Below, piece by piece: positions 34,246 through 41,753 of a DNA stretch of 53,504 nucleotides; position 1 is the first letter of the stretch; each line of letters starts with the position of its first letter. Under the pieces are notes generated by a model that was given only the letters and a program-made list of their open reading frames with translations, did no database searches and was not told the origin of the DNA. The translations under genes and the position numbers were made by a program. The stretch comes from Oscillospiraceae bacterium. GTDB taxonomy: Bacteria > Bacillota > Clostridia > Oscillospirales > CAG-272. The stretch lies in the NCBI GenBank assembly GCA_015064845.1, contig SVRL01000011.1, positions 1-53,504 of the forward strand, read 5' to 3'.

Positions 34246-37200
34246 ATGCTTTATCCGAAAAAAGATACAGAAAAACTCGATATTGCTTTGTTCGAAAATC
34301 CAACGAAGGAATATCGCGCTGCGCCTTTTTGGTCATGGAACTGTGAATTGAAAAAAGAAACTTTGGAAAAACAGATTGAAATCATGCGGGAAATGGGATT
34401 TGGCGGATACTATATGCATACACGTGTCGGCATGGCAACGCCCTATCTTTCCGATGAATTCATGGATCTTATCGGCGCTTGTATTGAAAAGGGCAAGGAA
34501 GTCGGAATGAATTCCTATCTCTATGACGAGGACAGATGGCCATCTGGAACAGCGGGCGGATTTACTGTCAAAGAATCGGAAGAAAACCGTCAAAAGGTTC
34601 TGCATTTTACCTATTCCCCTTATAATGACGGCACACTCGTAACCCCTTCCGATATCTCAAAATCAAAAGAAGTTACGGATGAAAAATTCGTTTTCCTTGC
34701 TTGCTTCGATATTCTCCTAAATTCAGAAAGCCGTTTGGTATCTTATAAACGGATTCCTTTGGAAGCAGATGTCCCGGAAAATCATGAGAAATGGTTTGCT
34801 TATATGGAATACGGCGGTTACTGCGATGTGATGCGAAAAGAAACCATCGATACTTTCATTAAGCTGACACACGAAAAATATAAAGAACGTTTCGGCAATG
34901 AATTCCAGGAACACGCGCCCACCATCTTTACGGACGAGCCGCAAATGTACGCAAAGAAAGTGTTGGACCATGCTTCTGACAAAACAGGAATCGCTTTTCC
35001 CTACACCAATGATTTTGATAAAACATTCAAAGAAAAATATGGAATCAGTATAGAAGATCATTTTCCTGTTCTTGTATGGGAACTTTCAAACGGAACGGTT
35101 TCTCCCATTCGCTATTACTATCACGATCATTCCACGGAACGTTTCGCGGAAGCCTTTTGTGATAACATTGGCAAATGGTGTGAAGATAACGGCATTATCT
35201 TTACAGGACACATGATGAATGAAGGCACACTTTTCAGCCAGACGACCTCCGTTGGCGAAGCTATGCGCCACTATCGCGGTTTCCAGCTTCCGGGCATTGA
35301 TATGCTTTGCGATTACCGCGAATTGAATACCGCAAAACAAGCACAAAGCGCTGCGCGGCAATACGGAAAAGAAGGTGTGATGAGTGAGCTTTACGGCGTA
35401 ACCAACTGGGATTTTGATTTCCGCGGACATAAACTGCAAGGCGACTGGCAAGCGGCAATGGGTATCACGCACAGAGTTCCCCATTTATATTGGGTTTCCA
35501 TGGGCGGAGAAGCCAAACGAGACTATCCCGCTTCCATCGGACATCAATCGCCATGGTACAAAGAATATCCGCATATCGAAAATCATTTCGCACGTGTGAA
35601 TACAGTCATGACAAGAGGCACGCCTGACGTTCGCATTGCTGTAATCCATCCGATTGAATCCTATTGGCTCCATTTCGGTCCCGCGGATCAAACGGGAACA
35701 CATCGTTCCGCAATCGGCAATCGATTTGATGAATTGACAAAATGGCTTCTTTTCGGTCTTCACGATTTCGACTTCGTTTGCGAATCCCTGCTTCCCGAAC
35801 AATATGAAGAATCGGAAAACGGTTTTACAATCGGAAAAATGAAATATCAAACCGTCATCGTTCCTTATCTTGAAACGATCCGCAAAACAACATTGGATGC
35901 TTTGAAAAAATTCCGCAAAGCGGGCGGCGAAGTCATTTTTATGGGACAAGCACCGATTTATGTGGATGCCATTCCCTCCAATGAAGCCATTGAATTTTCC
36001 AAAGAATGCAAAAATATTCCGTGGTCGGACTCTTCACTCCTTGAAGCCATTGAATCCCAAAAATTCTTGGATATCCGTAAAAACGACGGTTACGCGCCCT
36101 CCAATCTCATTTATCAACTCCGCGATGACAACGGTTGCAAAAATCTTTTCATCAGCCACGTTGACAAAGAAGATTATGATGTTGCACCCGTAATTTTAAC
36201 AAACATTACGTTGAAAGGTGAATGGACCGTTCAGGAATACGATACCTTGAACGGCAAAAAGCAACCCCTTTCCGTCGTTTATAAAAACGGAAATACCGTA
36301 TTCCCTTGGATCAACGCCGTTTGCGATTCCCTGCTTCTTGAACTGACACCCGGACGGGCGCCTGAACAATCCAAGCCTTACGGTAATCGTAAAAAATTCA
36401 TCAAGACCGAACATCCCGTACACCAAGCTGCATACAGCATGGAAGAACCCAACGTTTTACTTCTTGACAGACCGAGTTATTCTTTCAAAGGAAGTGATTG
36501 GAGTGAACCGACGGATGTTTTGAAAATAGATGAAGCCATTCGCCGTGCATTGGGAGATACAACAAACAGAAGAAAACGCCCTCAACCTTGGCAGATTCCT
36601 TTGGATAAAAATCCAAAAGAACTCGTTTCTCTGCGTTTCACGTTCGAATCGGAAATTGAATATGAAGGCGCGCACCTTGCAATGGAATATCCTGAATATT
36701 CCGAAATCATCTTTAACAGCGAAAATGTTCCGGTTCGTGTTGACGGAACATACGTTGACGATGCCATTCAAACTGTCCTCATGCCCAAAATCAAAAAAGG
36801 CAGTAATGAATTGATTATTAAACTTCGTTACGGAAATATTGATTCTGTGGAATCATATTATTTGCTTGGCAATTTCGGTGTAGAAGTACACGGATATTAC
36901 GCAAAAATCACAACACTTCCCGACGTACTGTATTTTGATAGCATTACCAATCAGAAAATGGGCTTTTACGGAGGTAATCTGAAATATACGTTCCAAATTA
37001 TGGGCGGTGGCAAAAAAACGATTGAAATCTCCAAATATCGCGGTGCGGTTATTAAAGTTCTTTTGGACGGTAATGAAAAAGGGTACATTGACTTTCCTCC
37101 TCACAGACTTGATCTCGGAGAAATTTCCGAAGGCGAACATACCGTTGATTTGATTCTTTACGGAAACCGCATGAATACTTTCGGTCAACTCCATAAAACA

Positions 37201-37326
37201 AATGAACACCTGGCATGGACGGGTCCTGATTCCTGGAGAACCAAAGGACGATTCTGGACAGATGAATACATGTTGACCAGAACGGGCATTTTGACAGCTC
37301 CGGCAATTCTGACGGAAGAAAATTGA
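34246..37326 (+). CDS. Large glycoside hydrolase, GH106 (alpha-L-rhamnosidase)-like
   Basis: The 1,026-residue protein begins with the pattern YRAAPFWSWN (23-32), LEKQIEIMREMGFGGYYMHT (40-59) and YDEDRWPSG (93-101), seen in the GH106/PF17132 family. A barrel core continues to about residue 480, with DEPQMYAK, FTGHMMNEG and YGVTNWDFDFRG, followed by beta-sandwich domains and a galactose-binding-like C-terminal region. Family members remove terminal rhamnose from plant or bacterial glycans, but sequence alone does not prove specificity. There is no signal peptide, whereas many GH106 enzymes are exported, so it is probably cytosolic. GAGCGAGG precedes the ATG at a suitable distance. It is monocistronic. 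Confidence 0.78.
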   Translation: MLYPKKDTEKLDIALFENPTKEYRAAPFWSWNCELKKETLEKQIEIMREMGFGGYYMHTRVGMATPYLSDEFMDLIGACIEKGKEVGMNSYLYDEDRWPSGTAGGFTVKESEENRQKVLHFTYSPYNDGTLVTPSDISKSKEVTDEKFVFLACFDILLNSESRLVSYKRIPLEADVPENHEKWFAYMEYGGYCDVMRKETIDTFIKLTHEKYKERFGNEFQEHAPTIFTDEPQMYAKKVLDHASDKTGIAFPYTNDFDKTFKEKYGISIEDHFPVLVWELSNGTVSPIRYYYHDHSTERFAEAFCDNIGKWCEDNGIIFTGHMMNEGTLFSQTTSVGEAMRHYRGFQLPGIDMLCDYRELNTAKQAQSAARQYGKEGVMSELYGVTNWDFDFRGHKLQGDWQAAMGITHRVPHLYWVSMGGEAKRDYPASIGHQSPWYKEYPHIENHFARVNTVMTRGTPDVRIAVIHPIESYWLHFGPADQTGTHRSAIGNRFDELTKWLLFGLHDFDFVCESLLPEQYEESENGFTIGKMKYQTVIVPYLETIRKTTLDALKKFRKAGGEVIFMGQAPIYVDAIPSNEAIEFSKECKNIPWSDSSLLEAIESQKFLDIRKNDGYAPSNLIYQLRDDNGCKNLFISHVDKEDYDVAPVILTNITLKGEWTVQEYDTLNGKKQPLSVVYKNGNTVFPWINAVCDSLLLELTPGRAPEQSKPYGNRKKFIKTEHPVHQAAYSMEEPNVLLLDRPSYSFKGSDWSEPTDVLKIDEAIRRALGDTTNRRKRPQPWQIPLDKNPKELVSLRFTFESEIEYEGAHLAMEYPEYSEIIFNSENVPVRVDGTYVDDAIQTVLMPKIKKGSNELIIKLRYGNIDSVESYYLLGNFGVEVHGYYAKITTLPDVLYFDSITNQKMGFYGGNLKYTFQIMGGGKKTIEISKYRGAVIKVLLDGNEKGYIDFPPHRLDLGEISEGEHTVDLILYGNRMNTFGQLHKTNEHLAWTGPDSWRTKGRFWTDEYMLTRTGILTAPAILTEEN

Positions 37327-37358
37327 TTTTTATAATATTTATTTCCTATGTTAATACT

Positions 37359-37399
37359 GAAAAACACCGTTCCGCAGATTCGTGCGAACGGTGTTTTTC
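37359..37399. terminator. Bidirectional intrinsic terminator
   Basis: Perfect 14-bp arms (37359-37372 and 37386-37399) around ACACCGTTC/GAACGGTGT, with A/T runs that give U-tracts on both strands. It ends the GH106-like gene and the convergent DUF2812 gene. Confidence 0.9.
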
Positions 37400-37401
37400 A
37401 A

Positions 37402-38727
37402 TCAATTCAGTTTATCATAAATCAGTTGTTTTTGTTCCGAGGTTAATTTCCAATCGACAGATATTTCAAGGATATACTTATCGTAGCAGACGAGGAAGGC
37501 ATTATCCGATTCTCCGTTTCGGTAGAGTTCCCAAGCCTTATTTGCTCCCCAAGCCGTTGCATCCGTTTCGACATATTCGTATGTGGAATTCCATCCTTTC
37601 CATTCGTCATAATGATGGTAAAGAGTATCCGCTACAAAATCATAGAGGAACGGCATTTTCACCTCGGTGATGGTGTACCGCATCGTAGGCGAATGCTCGT
37701 AGGTGTTCGGGTGTTGCGAGGAACGGTACTGACCGAGAATGATCGAATTGTCCTCAACGTGTGTTTTGAGATAGTCGCTGTCATCAACTTTGAGAAGTTC
37801 TCCAATCGTAAACGGAAGCTCCTTCAGATCACTTTCAAAGGCATCATTTTTTATGCCCATAACCGTCACGGCAGTCAATGCACCTGTCAAAGCAAATGCA
37901 AATACAAAGCTTGCGGCAAAGGTCAACGCCTTATTCGTACCTGCCTTAACCTTTTTCTTTTTGAGCAATGCTTTCACACCGTTTACCAACGGGAATCCTG
38001 CAAGGAGGATCAAGAGATATGCGGTCATATAGAACTGCAACCCGGAATCGGCAAGGGAGATCAAATAAAGAATGATTGACGCAAGCATAAATACTACGAT
38101 TGAAAAGCCGAGCTTTCTGTGTCCGCGCGTTTCAAGAAATATACCTTGCTCTGCCAATGCCTTTGCTTTTTTGCGCCATGCAAAGTAAGTGATCAACTCG
38201 GTCAAGGAATAGGCGAGTGCGAGAATGCTCCAGATTCCCGTGAACAGTCTCGATGCGCTCGACAGAAGAAGTATCGGATCGCCGAGCATCGTGCTGACAA
38301 AGCCCGTACCCATAATAAATCCGAGGAACAGCATCAAGAAATAGGACACCAGCACGGTCTTCTTGACGGAAATATGGATGTTTTCAATTTCAAGCATTGG
38401 ATCGGTTTCAATCGGGACGGGATTTTCGTTCTCGTTGTAGAATACTTGCATCTGTACCGTCTGCGTGGCGAGTTTCCATCCAGAATGATCACAGAACTCG
38501 TTAAAAGCCTGCTGTTCTTCGGTGGGTTCGGGTTCAAAGTCGGTTATGGTGGCATAGTAGGATACCGAGAAGTGTATCTTCTTCGGCTCTATGCGGCGGT
38601 AAGTCCAACGGAAAGCGGACATCTTTTCAAGAAGCCAACCTTCCGAAGCCATCTTTTCAAGATGCTTTTCTATTCCTGTCTTGTCGTAAAAGGTGAAAAA
38701 TTCAACTTTCTTTTTAATGTCTTTCAT
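37402..38727 (-). CDS. DUF2812 domain membrane protein
   Basis: The first about 115 residues form a DUF2812 domain (FFTFYDKTGIEKHLEKMASE, then GWLLEKMSAFRWTYRRIEPK and FNEFCDHSGWKL). About six transmembrane segments follow between residues 125 and 290, and a C-terminal outside-facing domain ends the protein. The upstream gene is a PadR repressor overlapping by 4 nt (ATGA). PadR-DUF2812 pairs are common in Firmicutes and are thought to respond to membrane or envelope stress, though no function has been shown. Length is 441 residues. Confidence 0.85.
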   Translation of the reverse strand: MKDIKKKVEFFTFYDKTGIEKHLEKMASEGWLLEKMSAFRWTYRRIEPKKIHFSVSYYATITDFEPEPTEEQQAFNEFCDHSGWKLATQTVQMQVFYNENENPVPIETDPMLEIENIHISVKKTVLVSYFLMLFLGFIMGTGFVSTMLGDPILLLSSASRLFTGIWSILALAYSLTELITYFAWRKKAKALAEQGIFLETRGHRKLGFSIVVFMLASIILYLISLADSGLQFYMTAYLLILLAGFPLVNGVKALLKKKKVKAGTNKALTFAASFVFAFALTGALTAVTVMGIKNDAFESDLKELPFTIGELLKVDDSDYLKTHVEDNSIILGQYRSSQHPNTYEHSPTMRYTITEVKMPFLYDFVADTLYHHYDEWKGWNSTYEYVETDATAWGANKAWELYRNGESDNAFLVCYDKYILEISVDWKLTSEQKQLIYDKLN

Positions 38728-39047
38728 TGGGTGTCCCCCTTTCCCATAAGGCGCTGATAGTCAGAAACAAGACTATTCAAGCGTTTGTATTCTGATTCAA
38801 GCAGCTCTCGTCCTTTGTCGGTGAGGATATAACATCTGCGCCTGCCTTCCGCTTTGGTTTCCTTTATCATTCCTGCTTCAAGGAATTGCTCAAGAAGGTT
38901 ATACAGCGTTCCCGAACCGACCTTCACTCTGCCGTCCGTCATCTGCGGTACTTTATCCATAATGTCCATTCCGTAACACTCGGAGGAAAGACAAAGAAGG
39001 ATATAGTACATCTGCTCTGTCAAGGTCTGAAATTTTGCTCTTGGCAT
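38724..39047 (-). CDS. PadR-family transcriptional regulator
   Basis: A 107-residue winged-helix PadR protein of the short type: LTEQMYYILLCLSSECYGMD, GRVKVGSGTLYNLLEQFLEA and KETKAEGRRRCYILTDKGRE, followed by a C-terminal dimerisation helix. I chose ATG 39047 because it directly starts MPRAKFQTLTEQ and follows a GGGGGCAATACT ribosome site; an upstream in-frame ATG (39143) would place the start before the promoter. It overlaps the DUF2812 gene and probably represses the pair through the operators at 39067-39114. Confidence 0.92.
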   Translation of the reverse strand: MPRAKFQTLTEQMYYILLCLSSECYGMDIMDKVPQMTDGRVKVGSGTLYNLLEQFLEAGMIKETKAEGRRRCYILTDKGRELLESEYKRLNSLVSDYQRLMGKGDTQ

Positions 39048-39066
39048 AGTATTGCCCCCTATTGTC

Positions 39067-39118
39067 GAATATCGATATTCTGTATTTATATTATAATATC
39101 GAATATCGATAATGTCAA
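39067..39118 (-). promoter_or_regulatory. Promoter of padR-DUF2812 with two operator copies
   Basis: Minus-strand TTGACA (39113-39118) and TATAAT (39090-39095), perfect, 17-nt spacer. A perfect palindrome GAATATCGATATTC lies at 39067-39080, downstream of the -10. A second copy starting GAATATCGATA lies at 39101-39114, inside the spacer and overlapping the -35. The two are 34 bp apart, about three helical turns. PadR proteins bind such A/T-rich dyads, so this is a likely autoregulatory site. Confidence 0.75.
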
Positions 39119-39322
39119 GAGGATTTATGAAAAAAATTACCAATAATTAAAAAAGTTCTTAGAAAGTATACTTGACAATGATATTGAAAGAGTACACAAT
39201 TTACCAAATCATAGAACACATCAATACTATGATTCATCCGCAAGTCAAAATCTGTCAACATAATTCCACCTTTTTAATTAGCAACTAATTTTTATTTTAT
39301 ATAATTAATAGGCAAAAAGAAT
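39119..39322. other. Gap between padR and the glycosyltransferase
   Basis: Mostly A/T-rich sequence with no convincing gene. A minus-strand 48-codon frame (39115-39261, starting MLTDFDLRMN after a GGTGG site) exists, but its end overlaps the padR -35 box and the residues match no family I know. It may be a relic. Confidence 0.2.
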
Positions 39323-39352
39323 GGAAACGCCCCCGATTATGTGAGCGTTTCC
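39323..39352 (-). terminator. Intrinsic terminator after the MGDG-type glycosyltransferase
   Basis: GGAAACGC (39323-39330) pairs with GCGTTTCC (39345-39352) around a 14-nt loop, and the minus strand continues ATTCTTTTTG. Confidence 0.75.
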
Positions 39353-39391
39353 TCATACTTCATCATTCATTGCATACAATAAACCTTTAGG

Positions 39392-40528
39392 TTAACTTTC
39401 CTCAATGTTGCACTCGTTGCCTGCGGCAGTAATCACATAATCACAGATCACACCTGCCGAATATACCGAGAAAGATTCCTTCAGGATATCCGACATAGAT
39501 GAAGTCTTTTCATCATCCGTCAAGAGCGCAACCGTTTCATCGGCAAGGCCCTCTAATGTATCCCCGGTAACCGCAAAACCGTTTTTCAAGAAAAATTCCA
39601 TATTTCTGACTTCACAAGCCACGGGTTCACCCATCAAAACCATAGGTAACAATTTTGTCGCAGATTCCGTAGAACTCAAACCACCCGGCTTAGTTACAAC
39701 AATATCACATGCATCCATATAGATATTCATTTTATTGGTGTAACCTACAACGTGGAGATTTTCCGATGCGTTATGTTTTTCAAATTTTTTGAAAAGTTTC
39801 AGATTGCTTCCGCAAATAACGGCTAAAACTGCATCTTCCGGAAGTTTCTTTAAGATTTTCATACCCAATTTATGGACGGGTCCGCAACCGATACTTCCGC
39901 ACATCAAAAGAACGACGCGCTTGTCTTGCGGCAAATTCAAGATTTCTTTTGCTCTTTCTTTGGTCAATGATTTATAAAACGCTCTCTTGATCGGAATTCC
40001 GACAGGAATGACGAGATGTTCGGGAATGCCGTAAGCCGTGTAATCGGGAATCAGATTTTTATGCGCAACGAAAAAGGCATCCGCCCTCACTTCTTCAATG
40101 CCGGGATAAGAAGCATAATCCGTGGCAACAAAATAGAAACGGAGATTCAACCAATACCGTCTTTTGATTTCAGTCATCATCATACCTGCAAACACATGTG
40201 TACACAGAACTACCTGAAAGTGATTTTCACACAAGTACTCGTACAATTTTGCAGTTCCGCTCTTCATAACGGTATAGAGAAAAGAGTCGTACCCGGGTTT
40301 GGAAGGATGATTCTCTGCAAAACGATATCCAAAACCAAACAGTTTCGGTGCCTTTTTATAAAGCAAAATATCGCCTTTACTGATAATATCCGATTTCAAG
40401 CGAGAATCGAATGCAAGCGCATCTTGAATTTCACAAAAAATTTCTTTGGAATTAAAATATTCTTTCAAAGCGGCAGCCGCCGAATTGTGTCCGCCTCCCG
40501 TATTACAGGAAAGTATTAAAATTTTCAT
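39392..40528 (-). CDS. MGDG synthase-like glycosyltransferase (UgtP/YpfP-like, GT28)
   Basis: The N-terminal MGDG_synth domain has ILILSCNTGGGHNSAA and FCEIQDALAF. A GT-B C-terminal half shows LLMCGSIGCGPVHKLGM, VVGYTNKMNIYMDACDIVVT and KPGGLSSTES, the nucleotide-sugar-binding region. Relatives move glucose or galactose onto diacylglycerol to make membrane glycolipids that anchor lipoteichoic acid. The start at 40528 (MKILILS) is preferred to an upstream ATG at 40546 on family alignment and on the GGGGG site in front of it. The length of 378 residues is normal. A sigma-A promoter lies at 40586-40614, and a dispersed element at 40664-40697. Confidence 0.9.
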   Translation of the reverse strand: MKILILSCNTGGGHNSAAAALKEYFNSKEIFCEIQDALAFDSRLKSDIISKGDILLYKKAPKLFGFGYRFAENHPSKPGYDSFLYTVMKSGTAKLYEYLCENHFQVVLCTHVFAGMMMTEIKRRYWLNLRFYFVATDYASYPGIEEVRADAFFVAHKNLIPDYTAYGIPEHLVIPVGIPIKRAFYKSLTKERAKEILNLPQDKRVVLLMCGSIGCGPVHKLGMKILKKLPEDAVLAVICGSNLKLFKKFEKHNASENLHVVGYTNKMNIYMDACDIVVTKPGGLSSTESATKLLPMVLMGEPVACEVRNMEFFLKNGFAVTGDTLEGLADETVALLTDDEKTSSMSDILKESFSVYSAGVICDYVITAAGNECNIEES

Positions 40529-40585
40529 AAAAGTCATCCCCCGCAAAGAAGTTTTTTATTCATGATTTCTCTCATATTTGTATTT

Positions 40586-40614
40586 ATTATAGCATGCTTG
40601 TCTCTTAAAATCAA
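40586..40614 (-). promoter_or_regulatory. Sigma-A promoter for the MGDG-type glycosyltransferase
   Basis: Minus-strand TTGATT (40609-40614) and TATAAT (40586-40591), 17-nt spacer. Confidence 0.7.
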
Positions 40615-40663
40615 TCTTTTCCCTTTAAGATTTTAAATTTTATCATTATGAATCATAAATGAT

Positions 40664-40697
40664 TTTTTAATCTATAAGAAATTGTGCAAAATCAACC
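40664..40697 (-). repeat. Dispersed promoter-like element, copy C
   Basis: Reads GGTTGATTTTGCACAATTTC on the minus strand, followed by TTATAG and an A/T run with ATTAAAA. It matches copies at 43594-43626 and 51084-51117. It points toward the MGDG-type glycosyltransferase gene, upstream of that gene's own sigma-A promoter, and sits just behind the ribokinase promoter on the other strand. Confidence 0.65.
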
Positions 40698-40708
40698 TTT
40701 TCATTTTA

Positions 40709-40737
40709 TTGACATTTTTTTGTATCTATGGTATGAT
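40709..40737 (+). promoter_or_regulatory. Sigma-A promoter for the ribokinase gene
   Basis: TTGACA (40709-40714) and TATGAT (40732-40737), 17-nt spacer, about 45 nt upstream of the start. Confidence 0.75.
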
Positions 40738-40780
40738 ATTTATAAAATTTGTTTTATATCAACGAAAGGATTTGAATTTT

Positions 40781-41680
40781 ATGAAAAACATTCTGATTAT
40801 CGGCAGCATTAATATCGATCTTGTTATCAATACGGATATTCTGCCGAAACTCGGCGAAACCGTTCACGGAAAAAATTTCATGACTTCTTACGGCGGAAAA
40901 GGCGCAAACCAAGCCATCGCAGTTGCCAAATTATATGGCGAAGCCGATATGATCGGTGCTGTCGGAAATGATGAATTCGGAAAACTCTTAAAAACAAACC
41001 TTGAAAATAATGCTATTCGCACCAAGGGTGTAAAGATCGCAGATACCAATTCGGGCGTTGCCGTCATTACCGTCTGCGGCGGAGATAATCATATCATTTT
41101 GGACGGAGGCGCAAATGACGAAGTTTCTCCCGCATGGATCGATGCCAATATCGATTTGATAAAAAATGCAGATATCGTCATTTTCCAATTGGAAATCCCC
41201 ATGGGAACCATTATATATGCAGCAAAAAAAGCCAAAGAATTCGGATGCAAAGTGCTTCTTAATCCCGCGCCGGCTGCAAAACTTCCCGATGAACTCCTGG
41301 CTTACAGTGATATTATCGTTCCCAATGAACATGAAGCAGCCATTATCACAGGATACAGTGATGAAGAAACAGCACTCAAAGCTCTTTGGGATAACGGAAA
41401 ACGTACTGTCATTATCACGCTCGGCAACAAAGGATGCCTTTACAACGATGGTCTTACGATCAAAAAGCAAAGCGCATTTCCTGTAAAAGCAATCGATTCC
41501 ACTGCTGCGGGAGACAGTTTTATCGGTGGCTATTGTTCTGCGATTGCGGAAGGAAAAACCATGGATGAAGCCATTCGTTTCGCAACGGCGGTCTCTGCCA
41601 TTACTGTCAGCCGTCCCGGTGCCGGTGCTTCCATCCCCACAAGAGAAGAAGCCGAAGCTTTTCTCAACGAACAGATCTAA
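40781..41680 (+). CDS. Ribokinase-type PfkB carbohydrate kinase
   Basis: A 299-residue PfkB-family kinase. The N-terminus has IGSINIDLVINTDILPKLGE and YGGKGANQAIAVAKLYGE, both close to ribokinase. The C-terminus has VKAIDSTAAGDSFIGGYCSA, with the catalytic Asp in the GD motif, and KAIDS as the anion-hole region. It phosphorylates ribose or a related sugar in the cytosol. I chose ATG 40781 since GAAAGGATTTGAA precedes it and the -10 box lies upstream; an earlier in-frame ATG (40682) would place the start upstream of the promoter. No sugar transporter is adjacent. Confidence 0.9.
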   Translation: MKNILIIGSINIDLVINTDILPKLGETVHGKNFMTSYGGKGANQAIAVAKLYGEADMIGAVGNDEFGKLLKTNLENNAIRTKGVKIADTNSGVAVITVCGGDNHIILDGGANDEVSPAWIDANIDLIKNADIVIFQLEIPMGTIIYAAKKAKEFGCKVLLNPAPAAKLPDELLAYSDIIVPNEHEAAIITGYSDEETALKALWDNGKRTVIITLGNKGCLYNDGLTIKKQSAFPVKAIDSTAAGDSFIGGYCSAIAEGKTMDEAIRFATAVSAITVSRPGAGASIPTREEAEAFLNEQI

Positions 41681-41703
41681 GCAAATCACAAGGAAAGAAA
41701 ACG

Positions 41704-41735
41704 GAGAGGACTTCGCATTCGTGCGAGGTCCTCTC
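41704..41735. terminator. Bidirectional intrinsic terminator
   Basis: GAGAGGAC with GTCCTCTC plus GC pairs inside (CGC/GCG), 41704-41735, with flanking U-rich sequence. It separates the convergent ribokinase and GT8-PlsC genes. Confidence 0.82.
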
Positions 41736-41753
41736 TTATAATATTATTTGATT

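Noticed and set aside
39115..39261. 48-codon minus-strand ORF with a GGTGG site
   Set aside because: Its end overlaps the padR -35 box, the residues match no known family and it has no promoter that I can see. Mentioned only as a possible relic.
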